DNA of 64,000 bases from Insolitispirillum peregrinum. GTDB lineage: Bacteria > Pseudomonadota > Alphaproteobacteria > Rhodospirillales > Rhodospirillaceae. The position numbers were made by a program, and so were the translations under genes. The stretch lies in the NCBI RefSeq assembly GCF_042665255.1, contig NZ_JBHTCD010000026.1, one strand, 5' to 3'. The stretch's first letter is position 1. Every line of letters starts with the position of its first letter. The notes beneath the pieces are model-generated. The model worked only from the letters and a program-made list of their open reading frames with translations, did not search any database and was not told where the DNA came from. Positions 8,586-17,001 of the stretch are shown piece after piece.

Positions 8586-9611
8586 CTACCTTCGACCCCG
8601 CGCCAGTACCCACACCACTGCTGAAAACACCAGAAACGCTCCTGCCTGATGAGCAACCGCCAGCGGGACCGGGACCACCAGCAGCAAGGTGGCAATGCCC
8701 AGACCCGCCTGTCCACCAGCAAACACCGCCAGAACGGACAGGGACATACCATAAGAACGATACCGCCCGGTTAACCGGGCATACAGCCACAGCCCCAGAC
8801 AGAGCAAAACCGTCGATATGGCCAACAGGCGGTGATTGAACTGTACCGCGCTGGCATTCTCAAACAAATTCCGCCACCACGGTTGTACACTATACCAATC
8901 CACAGGCAGAATCGCCTCCCCCATCAGCGGAAAGGTGTTGTAGACCAGACCGGCATCCAGACCGGCAACAAACGCCCCGGCCAGCATGGTGAGAACCACC
9001 ATCGCCAGTGTACAGAGCAACACCCAGAGGGGCAGGGAACGGGATGGTGGCGGCGCTGAATGCCCGCGCTGGCAGGTCAGGCTTGTCCACAGCAGAAGAC
9101 CGTACAGGGTCAATGCCAATCCCAGATGCGCGGCCAGACGATAGGCGCTGACTTCAGGCTGATCCCGCAGGCCCGAGGCCACCATCAGCCAGCCGACCAG
9201 TCCTTGCAGCCCCCCCAGCAGCAACACCAGCAGCAGCCGTTTTGCCAGCCATGCCGGAATCATCCGCCGCCACCAGAACAGCGCCAGCGGAACCACCAGC
9301 ACCAGCGCCATCGCCCGCCCCCACAGGCGATGGATGTATTCCAGCCAGAAAATGCCCTCGAACCCTGTCACCGACATGTCCGGATTGCGCAGGCGGAACT
9401 GCGGGGTTTGCTGGTAACGCTCGAACAGAGCCTGCCAATCGGCAGCCGAAAACGGCGGCAACACCTGCAGCGGCTGCCATTCGACCATCGACAGACCGGA
9501 CCCGGTCAGGCGGGTTGCCCCGCCCAGCGTCACCATCACCATCACCATGGCGCTCAGCAACCACAGCCAGCGGTGAATCAGCGGATGCAGGGTGGCCTGT
9601 GTCTCCGGCAT
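8586..9611 (-). CDS. ctaA: Heme A synthase (COX15/CtaA)
   Basis: A 341-residue polytopic membrane protein that hydroxylates the C8 methyl of heme O to make heme A for aa3-type cytochrome oxidases. Conserved pieces in order: GGATRLTGSGLSMVEW after the first helix, the heme-ligating histidine regions EYIHRLWGR, AHLGLAL, VQFNHRLLA and VAHQAGAFL. Eight hydrophobic segments are visible, the alphaproteobacterial (COX15, type 2) form. The gene stops immediately before the histidine kinase start, implying co-translation. No cytochrome oxidase genes lie nearby. Confidence 0.95.
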   Translation of the reverse strand: MPETQATLHPLIHRWLWLLSAMVMVMVTLGGATRLTGSGLSMVEWQPLQVLPPFSAADWQALFERYQQTPQFRLRNPDMSVTGFEGIFWLEYIHRLWGRAMALVLVVPLALFWWRRMIPAWLAKRLLLVLLLGGLQGLVGWLMVASGLRDQPEVSAYRLAAHLGLALTLYGLLLWTSLTCQRGHSAPPPSRSLPLWVLLCTLAMVVLTMLAGAFVAGLDAGLVYNTFPLMGEAILPVDWYSVQPWWRNLFENASAVQFNHRLLAISTVLLCLGLWLYARLTGRYRSYGMSLSVLAVFAGGQAGLGIATLLLVVPVPLAVAHQAGAFLVFSAVVWVLARGRR

Positions 9612-9704
9612 GGTCTCGTCCTCCCCGTTGGCAACAGGATGCCTTCACGGGATATGGGCAGGACGATCACCGACACACAGGGCAAACGGGTGGAAATAGC
9701 GATG

Positions 9705-9740
9705 AAAAAAGGGCCGCCTGTTGCCAGGCGACCCCTTTTC
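9705..9740 (-). terminator. Rho-independent terminator after groEL
   Basis: On the minus strand a GC-rich stem (GGGGTCGCCTG paired with CAGGCGGCCC, TTGC-type loop, one mismatch) is followed by six T. It lies about 45 bp beyond the groEL stop. Confidence 0.8.
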
Positions 9741-9784
9741 GTAACGCGATCCAAAGGACGGACCGGCGTGTCTGGACGGGCTGA

Positions 9785-11428
9785 TTAGAAGCCCATGCCA
9801 CCCATGCCGCCCATGCCACCCATATCCGGGGCAGCCATTTCCTTCTTTTCCGGCAGTTCGGCGATCATCGCTTCGGTGGTGATCAGCAGGCCGGCCACCG
9901 AGGCGGCATCCTGCAGAGCGGTACGCACGACCTTGGTCGGGTCGATGATGCCAGCCTTGATCATGTCGACATATTCGCCGGTCTGGGCGTTGAAGCCGAA
10001 GCCCGCGTCAGCCTGTTCCAGCAGCTTGCCAGCCACCACGGCGCCATCGAAACCGGCGTTCTCGGCGATCTGACGCACCGGCGACTGCAGGGCGCGACGA
10101 ACGATTTCCACACCGATCTTCTGGTCGTTGTTGGCCGGAACGATGCTGTCCAGAGCGCGGACGGAGTACAGCAGGGCAACGCCACCGCCGGCCACGATGC
10201 CTTCTTCCACCGCAGCGCGGGTGGCGTGCAGGGCGTCGTCAACGCGGTCCTTCTTTTCCTTCACTTCGACTTCCGAAGCGCCGCCGACCTTGATCACCGC
10301 AACGCCACCGGCGAGCTTCGCCAGACGTTCCTGCATCTTTTCACGGTCGTAATCCGAGGTGGACGCTTCGATGTTGGCGCGGATCTGGTTGCAACGAGCC
10401 TGGATGTCGTCCTTGCTGCCAGCACCATCAACGACGGTGGTGTCTTCCTTGGTGATGGTGACCTTCTTGGCGGTACCCAGCATGTCGATCGAGACGTTTT
10501 CGAGCTTGATGCCCAGGTCTTCGGAGACCACGGTACCACCGGTCAGGATGGCCATGTCTTCCAGCATCGCCTTGCGGCGGTCGCCAAAGCCCGGAGCCTT
10601 CACGGCAGCAACCTTCAGGCCGCCACGCAGCTTGTTGACCACCAGGGTGGCCAGGGCTTCGCCTTCGACGTCTTCAGCGATGATCAGCAGCGGCTTGCCG
10701 GACTGCACCACGGTTTCCAGCACCGGCAGCAGCGGCTGCAGGCTGGACAGCTTCTTTTCGTGGAACAGGATGAACGGGCTGTCGAGTTCGACAGTCATCT
10801 TTTCCGGGTTGGTCACGAAGTACGGCGACAGGTAGCCACGGTCGAACTGCATGCCTTCGACGACATCGAGTTCGGTGGTCAGGCCCTTGGCTTCTTCGAC
10901 GGTGATGACACCTTCGTTGCCGACCTTTTCCATGGCGCGGGCGATCATTTCGCCGATTTCGACTTCGCCGTTGGCGGAGATGGTGCCAACCTGAGCGACT
11001 TCACCCGAGGTGGTGATCTTGTTGGAACGCTTCTGCACGTCGTCGACGACGGCGGCAACGGCCATGTCGATACCGCGCTTCAGGTCCATCGGGCTCATGC
11101 CGGCGGCAACGGCCTTGACGCCTTCGCGGACGATCGACTGGGCCAGAACGGTCGAGGTGGTGGTGCCATCGCCAGCCAGATCGGCGGTCTTGGAGGCCAC
11201 TTCCTTGATCATCTGGGCGCCCATGTTCTCGAACTTGTCCTTCAGTTCGATTTCCTTGGCAACCGAGACGCCGTCCTTGGTGATGCGCGGAGCGCCAAAG
11301 GACTTTTCGATCACAACGTTACGACCCTTCGGGCCGAGGGTCACCTTCACGGCGTTAGCCAGAATGTCGACGCCCTTCAGCAGGCGGTCGCGGGCGTCGG
11401 TGGAAAACTTGACGTCTTTCGCAGCCAT
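9785..11428 (-). CDS. groL: Chaperonin GroEL
   Basis: A 547-residue 60-kDa chaperonin that forms the double-ring folding chamber and hydrolyses ATP with GroES as lid. The N-terminus AAKDVKFSTDAR, the DGTTT nucleotide motif near residue 87, and the C-terminal GGMGGMGGMGF tail are all present; length is standard. The ATG is preceded by GAGGATAGAAAT. It is the second gene after groES, separated by an unusually long 184-bp spacer. Regulated with groES by the CIRCE element at 11977. Codon use is strongly biased (GCC, CTG, AAG), as expected for a highly expressed gene. Confidence 0.99.
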   Translation of the reverse strand: MAAKDVKFSTDARDRLLKGVDILANAVKVTLGPKGRNVVIEKSFGAPRITKDGVSVAKEIELKDKFENMGAQMIKEVASKTADLAGDGTTTSTVLAQSIVREGVKAVAAGMSPMDLKRGIDMAVAAVVDDVQKRSNKITTSGEVAQVGTISANGEVEIGEMIARAMEKVGNEGVITVEEAKGLTTELDVVEGMQFDRGYLSPYFVTNPEKMTVELDSPFILFHEKKLSSLQPLLPVLETVVQSGKPLLIIAEDVEGEALATLVVNKLRGGLKVAAVKAPGFGDRRKAMLEDMAILTGGTVVSEDLGIKLENVSIDMLGTAKKVTITKEDTTVVDGAGSKDDIQARCNQIRANIEASTSDYDREKMQERLAKLAGGVAVIKVGGASEVEVKEKKDRVDDALHATRAAVEEGIVAGGGVALLYSVRALDSIVPANNDQKIGVEIVRRALQSPVRQIAENAGFDGAVVAGKLLEQADAGFGFNAQTGEYVDMIKAGIIDPTKVVRTALQDAASVAGLLITTEAMIAELPEKKEMAAPDMGGMGGMGGMGF

Positions 11429-11612
11429 ATTTCTATCCTCAATCTTTATTTGAGCCGGTCCGCCGGGGGAGGCACCACGCCTGTGCGTCAGTGCGCTGTC
11501 TGGAGACGGAACGGCAGTTGACCATCAGGTATCTGCAACAGGTTCTAACGGTTGGTGGGGAAGGCCTGCCGGCAGGTGCAGCAGCAGGCTTTCACGCCGA
11601 CCAGATCCGGAC

Positions 11613-11903
11613 TTAGCCCTGGAGAATCCCCATGATGTCCGATTCCTTCATGATCAACAGGTCTTCGCCGTTGACCTTGACCTCGGTGCCCGACCACTTG
11701 CCGAACAGAACACGATCACCAGCCTTGACTTCGAGGGCAATCAGCTTGCCATCTTCGCCACGGGCGCCGGAACCGACGGAGATCACTTCACCTTCCTGCG
11801 GCTTTTCCTTGGCGGTGTCCGGGATGATGATCCCACCGGCAGTCTTCGCTTCGGATTCAACGCGCTTCACCAGCACGCGATCATGCAGCGGCCGAAAGTT
11901 CAT
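11613..11903 (-). CDS. groS: Co-chaperonin GroES
   Basis: A 96-residue 10-kDa chaperonin that caps GroEL. The start MNFRPLHDRVLVKR, the mobile loop ESEAKTAGGIIIPDTAKEKP and the C-terminal LIMKESDIMGIL are canonical. Codons continue upstream in frame to 11939, but the ATG at 11903 gives the family length. First gene of the groESL operon, 74 bp downstream of CIRCE. Confidence 0.99.
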   Translation of the reverse strand: MNFRPLHDRVLVKRVESEAKTAGGIIIPDTAKEKPQEGEVISVGSGARGEDGKLIALEVKAGDRVLFGKWSGTEVKVNGEDLLIMKESDIMGILQG

Positions 11904-11976
11904 TCTGGTTCTCCAATTGACCGTAGAGATGTCTACCATGAGAGGAAGCCCGTCCGGCCCCAGCTGGGCACCGCTG

Positions 11977-12003
11977 TTAGCACTCCCTCTCGGTGAGTGC
12001 TAA
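11977..12003 (-). promoter_or_regulatory. CIRCE element (HrcA operator) of groESL
   Basis: Perfect match to TTAGCACTC-N9-GAGTGCTAA, upstream of groES. CIRCE is the binding site of the heat-labile repressor HrcA, so groESL is under HrcA control (established for the motif). hrcA itself is not in the window. Confidence 0.97.
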
Positions 12004-12075
12004 CACAGGTAAGACGAGGCGCCGTTTGAGTCAAGAGGTCTTGTAACGGCAGATGATGACCATTTGAGGGCAAAT

Positions 12076-12130
12076 CCCGAACAGGGGGGATCGGGGTTTG
12101 CCCGGCAAGACCAAATCCCCCCTGTTCGGG
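12076..12130 (-). terminator. Large hairpin downstream of lysR-type gene
   Basis: CCCGAACAGGGGGGAT at 12076-12091 pairs perfectly over 16 bp with 12115-12130, enclosing a 23-nt loop. It begins 4 bp after the LysR-gene stop, so it probably ends that transcript and insulates groESL, but there is no clear T run. Confidence 0.55.
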
Positions 12131-12134
12131 CATG

Positions 12135-13052
12135 TCAGCCCTTCCTGCCGCCCGGGACAGCCGGGCGTCGCACTTCATCGACCAGCATCGCCACGAACGC
12201 GGTCACTTTTGGCGGGCGGAACCGGGCAGCAGGATAAACGAGATGAATCCCGCCAGACGGCAGGGTCCACTCCGGCAGGACTTCAACCAGCCGCCCGCTG
12301 CGCAGGTGGTCAGAGATCAGGAAGTCCGGCAGGATCGCCAGCCCGCCGCCAGCCTCCGTCGCCGCCAGGACTGCTGGCGTGGTGTTGATCGTCAGCGCCT
12401 GACGCATGCGCACCGTCCGGCGCTCGAAATCGCCCCGTGAAAAGTGCCAGGTCAGCGGATCCCGCAAGGCGGCATTGGCGATGAACGGCACGCCGGAGAT
12501 CGCCTCCGGACTGGTGCAGGCAAGACCTGCCACCAGTTCGGGCGCCGCCACCAGAAACTGTCGGAAGTCACCGACTCGCCGGGCCTGAAGGCTCGAGTCG
12601 TCCAGCCAACCAACACGGACCGACAGATCCACCTGATGGGCAACCGGATCGATGCGCGCATCAGACAACACCAGATCAACCTGACAGGCGGAATACCGCC
12701 GCGCAAACGCCGCGGCGACGGGCGCAACCGTCGCCGTGCCATAGTCATTCGGTGCGGCAATGCGCAGGAGGCCCCGCGGCTCTGCATTCGAGCGTGCAAT
12801 TTCACCGAAGGCATCTTCCGCCTCGCTCAGAATAAGCACACTGCGGGCATAAAGCAGGCGCCCTGCTTCCGTCGGCTCCACCCGTCGCGTCGTGCGCGAC
12901 AGCAACGTCGTCGCCAACTCGTCTTCCAGTCTGGCAACCTGCTGGCTCACCACTGCCTTGGTAACGCCAAGCCGATCGGCTGCGCGGGTGAACGAACCGG
13001 CGTCGACGACGGCGGCGAAGTAGGCAAGCCGGTTGAGGTTGACCGCTTCCAT
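12135..13052 (-). CDS. LysR family transcriptional regulator
   Basis: A 305-residue LysR-type regulator: HTH in residues about 5-65 (LAYFAAVVDAGSFTRAADRL, then VSQQVARLEDEL) followed by the periplasmic-binding-like effector domain. The ATG at 13052 has GGAGGGG five bases upstream; upstream in-frame codons to 13085 are ignored. Divergent from a DsbA-like gene and a metallo-beta-lactamase-fold gene, which are its likely targets. The effector is unknown. Confidence 0.93.
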   Translation of the reverse strand: MEAVNLNRLAYFAAVVDAGSFTRAADRLGVTKAVVSQQVARLEDELATTLLSRTTRRVEPTEAGRLLYARSVLILSEAEDAFGEIARSNAEPRGLLRIAAPNDYGTATVAPVAAAFARRYSACQVDLVLSDARIDPVAHQVDLSVRVGWLDDSSLQARRVGDFRQFLVAAPELVAGLACTSPEAISGVPFIANAALRDPLTWHFSRGDFERRTVRMRQALTINTTPAVLAATEAGGGLAILPDFLISDHLRSGRLVEVLPEWTLPSGGIHLVYPAARFRPPKVTAFVAMLVDEVRRPAVPGGRKG

Positions 13053-13166
13053 GGCGACCCCTCCATAATTATATGTCATTAGCATACAGTATGTCGTATT
13101 GGGTGCTGTTTATCCAGTAATGCCGAGCGTGTAGCCTCCTTTCAGACAGTTCGGAGGCTCCACCCC

Positions 13167-13888
13167 ATGCACATCACCTATCTTTTCGACCCGCTCTGCG
13201 GCTGGTTCTACGGCGCGGGTCCTGCTCTGGAACGCCTGGCCGCGCGCGACGATGTTACCCTCGACCTTGCCCCCACCGGCCTTTTTGCCGATGACGGTGC
13301 CCGCGCCAAGAGCGTTTTTACGCCGAGCGAAAACGCTCTTGGGTTTCAACAGCGCATTTTCCGAGCCGTTGACCGTAGACGGTCAACTTGAAAATGCTCA
13401 TGGACAACGCTTTTGCCGCCTACGCCTGGCAGAACGATCAGCGCATCGCCCGCCTGACTGGCCAGCCGTTCTCCGAGCGCTATCGCAGCGGCGTGCTCGG
13501 TAGTGGCGGACTCTTTGATTCCGCCCCCGCCACCCTCGGCCTGGTCGCCGTCGCCCTCAACGCTCCGGGTCAGGAGCTTGCAGCCCTGAAGACCTTGCAG
13601 CACGCCCGGTATGTCGATGGTCGCGACATCACCAGCCTTGCCGCCGTCGCCGCCATCCTGAGCGGAATGGGCCTGCAGGATGCGGCGGCACGCGTCGCCG
13701 CGCCGGATGCCGGTCTCCTCACCGCCTACCGGAACCGGACGCAGTCAGCCCGTGCCGAGAGTACCCGTTTTGACGCCCAGGGTGTCCCGGCCCTGATCGT
13801 CGGCAATGCCGCAGCCCGCCGGTTGTTGCGCGCAGGCACCCTGCCTGGCGATTTCAACACCCTCATCAACGAGCTGCAGGCGGCCTGA
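13167..13888 (+). pseudogene. DsbA-family (thioredoxin-fold) protein gene interrupted by a 92-bp palindromic element
   Basis: The first part (from ATG 13167, GGAGG upstream) reads MHITYLFDPLCGWFYGAGPA..., and the second part resumes as MDNAFAAYAWQNDQR...ending at 13888; together they match the DsbA/FrnE-like thioredoxin-fold family. Bases 13308-13399 (92 bp, not a multiple of three) are a palindromic repeat with relatives at 16851. Exact removal leaves 630 bases, an uninterrupted 209-residue frame with ...GARAMDNAFAAYAW..., the family consensus. As it stands, translation ends at 13391 after 74 residues, though the distal part has an in-frame ATG at 13400. The active-site motif is CGWF rather than CxxC, so the second cysteine is also missing. 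Downstream of a divergent LysR gene and upstream of an MBL-fold gene. Confidence 0.85.
13308..13399 (+). repeat. 92-bp palindromic element inserted in the DsbA-like gene
   Basis: Two hairpins in series: AAGAGCGTTTT (13309-13319 approx.) pairing with AAAACGCTCTT, then GCATTTTC...GAAAATGC enclosing GTTGACCGT-AG-ACGGTCAAC. The ends are AGAGC and GCTC. Closely related sequence occurs at 16851-17001. No protein is encoded; a MITE-like or palindromic interspersed element (inference). Confidence 0.85.
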
Positions 13889-13925
13889 AGGGCGGCCTGC
13901 GCATATTTCACGAAAGGTCGATCCC

Positions 13926-14840
13926 ATGGTCACCCGGAGACACTTCATGAAAACCACCGTCACCGCCACCGCTGGTGTCGTCAGCGCCGCCGCGTTCCCG
14001 GCGGTCGGCGTCGGGCACACCGCTGAAACAAAGCTCCGCTGGCAACATCTTCCCGCCGGTCCGAACGGCTTCTTCCGTGCCCCGGTGCTGGTCAGTGGCC
14101 CGTCCGAGGCACTGCTGATCGATGGCGGCTTCACCTATCCGGACGGTCGCGCACTGGCCGCCCTCATCAAGGCCAGCGGCAAGACGCTCAGCGCGATCTA
14201 CATCAGCCAGTCGGACCCCGATTACTATTTCAGCCTGAAACCGGTTCTGGAGGCTTTCCCCGGAACGAAAGTCCTCGCTGCATCCGACACACTTGCCGCC
14301 ATCAAGGGCAATATCGAGAAGAAGCTGGCCGTCTGGGGCCCCCAGTTGAAGGAAAACGGCCCGCAGACGCTGGCCGACATCGTCTTGCCCGAGGCATTCG
14401 ATGGCCCGACCTTGACCGTTGACGGCGAGACGGTAGAGATTGTTGCGGCGGAAGCCGGGCTTGCCAATCGCCGCTATCTCTTCGTGCCGTCGCTGAATGC
14501 CGTCTTCGGCGGTGTCCTCGTCTTCTCGGGCGTCCATGTCTGGACCACTGATACCCAAAGCACGGAGAGCCGGGCCGCCTGGGTTGCAACGCTCGACAAG
14601 ATCGCCGCCCGGACCCCTTCCGTGGTGGTCGCCGGGCATCTTGTGCCGGACGCGGCAACGGATCTGTCCGGCGTCGCCCACACGAAGGCCTATCTCCTCG
14701 CCTTCGAGGAAGAACGTGCCAAAGCAAAGGATGCCGCCGCGCTGAAGGCTGCCATGGAAAGCCGTTTCCCCGACCTTGGCATGGGCGTCGCCCTCGACAT
14801 CGGCGCGAAAGTTGCCAAGGGCGAGATGAAGTGGGGCTGA
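13926..14840 (+). CDS. Tat-exported metallo-beta-lactamase-fold protein with degenerate metal site
   Basis: A 304-residue protein. The N-terminus VTRRHFMKTTVTATAG is a twin-arginine signal (R-R-x-F-x-K) followed by a hydrophobic stretch and a probable AxA-like cleavage near residue 26-32. The mature part resembles MBL-fold hydrolases (LLIDGGFTYPDG, IYISQSDPDYYFS, VVVAGHLVPD), but the canonical HxHxDH is replaced by SQSDPDYY, so the zinc site is incomplete; related proteins with SHSDPDYYF exist in this family. Start ATG 13926 follows AAAGG. It follows the DsbA-like gene by 37 bp and is probably in the same LysR-controlled unit. Activity uncertain. Confidence 0.8.
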   Translation: MVTRRHFMKTTVTATAGVVSAAAFPAVGVGHTAETKLRWQHLPAGPNGFFRAPVLVSGPSEALLIDGGFTYPDGRALAALIKASGKTLSAIYISQSDPDYYFSLKPVLEAFPGTKVLAASDTLAAIKGNIEKKLAVWGPQLKENGPQTLADIVLPEAFDGPTLTVDGETVEIVAAEAGLANRRYLFVPSLNAVFGGVLVFSGVHVWTTDTQSTESRAAWVATLDKIAARTPSVVVAGHLVPDAATDLSGVAHTKAYLLAFEEERAKAKDAAALKAAMESRFPDLGMGVALDIGAKVAKGEMKWG

Positions 14841-15032
14841 AATGGCAGCGAACCGCACCCCAGAGCACTGAACAAAAAACGGAACGCTGTTTTCGCAAAC
14901 AAACGCGATGACACAAGGAAAACAGGACCGTGGAGCGCTGCTCCATCCCTCGCCGGGGGCATTCGCCGCAAGTGAACGTCCGGGGCCAGAGGCCCCGGAC
15001 GGTTCAGGCTACAGCTCTATGGATCGTTCAGA
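14841..15032. other. Intergenic region with palindromic repeat fragments
   Basis: Between two convergent genes. Contains GTGGAGCGCTGCTCCA-like palindromic sequence near 14931-14945, similar to TGGAGCAGCGCTCCA near 48393-48408, and CGTCCGGGGCCAGAGGCCCCGGACG at about 14978-15001, a near-perfect hairpin that may terminate either gene. Confidence 0.5.
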
Positions 15033-15836
15033 TCAGGCCTCGCGGCCCTTTTTCCGCACCTGCCGATAAAGGGCGACGCTGATCAACCCGGAAATGACAA
15101 ACAGGGCGATCGACAGGGCGGTGCGGAACACCGTATCAAGGTGAATACCGCTGCCCAGCAGCGAAAAGATGACCGTTTGCGGCAGATAGCCGATCAACGA
15201 CCCCAGCAGGAACGGCACTGCGCCCACACTGGTCACACCCGCCGCCATGTTGGTGATGAGGTTCGACCCCAGCGGCAGCAGGCGAATCAGCAGGGTCATC
15301 GAGAACGGATAGCCGCGCAGGAAGTCATCAACCTTGCGAATCCGCGCCCCGAAACGCCCCTTGACGAACGAGCGGCCAAACAGGCGGGCATAAAAGAACG
15401 TCGCCGCGCAGCCGATCACCTGCGCGACCATCGAGATCAGCACCCCGTTGACCAGCCCGAAGGCATAGCCGCCGCCAAAGGCGACAATCTGGCGCGGCAC
15501 ACCGACCGCACACATCAGGCTGCCCAGCGCAATGAACAGGGCCTCCCCGGCAATGCCCTTGCCGATCACCTGCTCATCCAGCCAGTGGGTATCCAGCAGG
15601 TCACCGACGCCCAGCACCTTGACCGCAAAACCGATCACCACCAGCGACACGATCAGCCCCAACCCCTTCAGCAGCGGCTTCAGGCTGCTGGGGGCGGTCG
15701 AGGATTGTGCCCACTGGTCGGCATAGTCCTCGGTCAACGGCGCGGCATCGTCGATGTCGGCAGACGATGCGTCCTCGAACGGCGACGGTGCATCCGGCGG
15801 CGGCACATCGGGCAGGGGGGGAACGGAACGGGCCAT
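15033..15836 (-). CDS. TVP38/TMEM64 (DedA-like) family membrane protein
   Basis: A 267-residue membrane protein. Residues 1-60 are a proline/acid-rich cytoplasmic extension; five to six hydrophobic segments follow, with the family motif GVPRQIVAFGGGYAFG, then FYARLFGRSFVKGR and LLIRLLPLGSNLITNM. The SNARE-associated/VTT domain family is linked to lipid or undecaprenyl-phosphate scrambling in the inner membrane. ATG at 15836 overlaps the stop of the upstream glycosyltransferase gene as TGATG, so the two are translationally coupled, suggesting a shared role in lipid-linked sugar handling (inference). Confidence 0.88.
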   Translation of the reverse strand: MARSVPPLPDVPPPDAPSPFEDASSADIDDAAPLTEDYADQWAQSSTAPSSLKPLLKGLGLIVSLVVIGFAVKVLGVGDLLDTHWLDEQVIGKGIAGEALFIALGSLMCAVGVPRQIVAFGGGYAFGLVNGVLISMVAQVIGCAATFFYARLFGRSFVKGRFGARIRKVDDFLRGYPFSMTLLIRLLPLGSNLITNMAAGVTSVGAVPFLLGSLIGYLPQTVIFSLLGSGIHLDTVFRTALSIALFVISGLISVALYRQVRKKGREA

Positions 15837-16639
15837 CAGCGGGTCTGACCCGGGTCCTGCCGCACGACGCGCGGATTGCGGGCACGCCGCTGCAACCACC
15901 ACACCCCGAACAGGTCAACGATCCCCACCCACAGGCGGTTCCACAGGCCATACTTCGACACCCCCCGCTCACGCGGGCGGTGGTTGACCCGCACACTCAG
16001 CACCACCCCGCCTTCGCGCCGCATCAGGGCAGGCAGGAAGCGGTGCATGTGGTCAAAGCGCGGGAAGGCAAGGAAGGTGGCGCGGGCAAACAGCTTCAGA
16101 CCGCACCCGCTGTCCGGGGTGTCGTCCTTCAGCATCGACGACCGAATCCCGTTGGCCACCCTTGACGACAGCTTGCGCAGCCCGTTGTCCTGCCGCTTTT
16201 GCCGGTGACCGGCAATCATCACCATCGCCAGTGGCACATTGTTGGCGGTGGCCTGCCGGTCGCGTTCGGCCAGCATCGCCGGAATGTCGGCCGGGTCGTT
16301 CTGGCCGTCACCGTCCAGCGTCGCCACCCACGGCGCACAGGCCGCCCGCACCCCGGAATGGACCGCCTGACTCTGGCCACAGCTGTTGGCATGGCGCACC
16401 ACGCGCAGCATCGGAAATTCCCGTTGGGCTTCGTCCAGACGGGCAGGCGTTTCATCATCCGACCCGTCATCGACATAGATGATCTCGAACGGAACCACGC
16501 CATTCAGGGCCGCATGAATCTCCCGGATCAGCGGGAAAATGTTGTCGGCTTCATTCTTCACCGGCACCACCACCGCCACATCGGGCGGCAGGACAACGGA
16601 AGCGGGGGCCGGGAAGTCTGAGGAAGGAGTCTGTGTCAT
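15836..16639 (-). CDS. Family 2 glycosyltransferase, dolichol-phosphate mannosyltransferase type
   Basis: A 267-residue GT2 enzyme that would transfer a sugar from a nucleotide donor to a polyprenyl phosphate. Visible motifs: VAVVVPVKNEADNI at the start of the GT-A fold, IIYVDDGSDDET, the DGDGQNDP metal-binding DxD region, and RERGVSKYGLWNRLWVG near the C-terminus followed by a single hydrophobic segment (IVDLFGVWWL). It starts 360 bp from the GH17 gene and is coupled to the TVP38-family gene downstream. Confidence 0.92.
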   Translation of the reverse strand: MTQTPSSDFPAPASVVLPPDVAVVVPVKNEADNIFPLIREIHAALNGVVPFEIIYVDDGSDDETPARLDEAQREFPMLRVVRHANSCGQSQAVHSGVRAACAPWVATLDGDGQNDPADIPAMLAERDRQATANNVPLAMVMIAGHRQKRQDNGLRKLSSRVANGIRSSMLKDDTPDSGCGLKLFARATFLAFPRFDHMHRFLPALMRREGGVVLSVRVNHRPRERGVSKYGLWNRLWVGIVDLFGVWWLQRRARNPRVVRQDPGQTR

Positions 16640-16850
16640 CGCCTGTCCAGTTCGGACGGTGCCGACGCATCGGGGCAGTCACACCGCATGGCACCTGAAA
16701 AACGGGCCGGTTGTACCTGTTGTCGCCGCGCCTGAAAAGCTCTTTCCGCCGTCACGGTGGGGAAAAGGGTCCTCGACTCGATGAAAAGACGGTAAGGAAG
16801 GAAAAAGGCGGCACGGAGATCCCCCGTACCGCCTGCATCCCTGCGCCATT
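16640..16850. other. Intergenic region upstream of the glycosyltransferase gene
   Basis: No open frame of interest. An imperfect hairpin near 16804-16834 (GGCGGCACGG paired with CCGTACCGCC) may be a terminator for the GH17 gene's transcript. The rest of the 360-bp gap is the repeat at 16851-17001. Confidence 0.4.
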
Positions 16851-17001
16851 AGAGCGTTTCCACACCGAGCGAAAACGCTCCCCGTTTTAATGCCGCATTT
16901 TCCGGGCCGTTGACCGGAGACGGTCAACTTGAAAATGCTCTCCGTTTTAATGCCGCATTTTCCGGGCCGTTGACCGGAGACGGTCAACTTGAAAATGCTC
17001 T
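16851..17001. repeat. AGAGC...GCTCT palindromic element with internal 60-bp tandem duplication
   Basis: 16851-16941 is a 91-bp relative of the element at 13308-13399; its last 60 bp (16882-16941) are repeated perfectly at 16942-17001. Each 60-bp unit holds the hairpin GCATTTTC...GAAAATGC with inner GTTGACCG/CGGTCAAC. The terminal CTCTA supplies the TAG stop of the GH17 gene on the minus strand. Confidence 0.9.

Noticed and set aside
10226..11521. A long plus-strand frame over groEL
   Set aside because: Antisense shadow of the strongly biased groEL codons.
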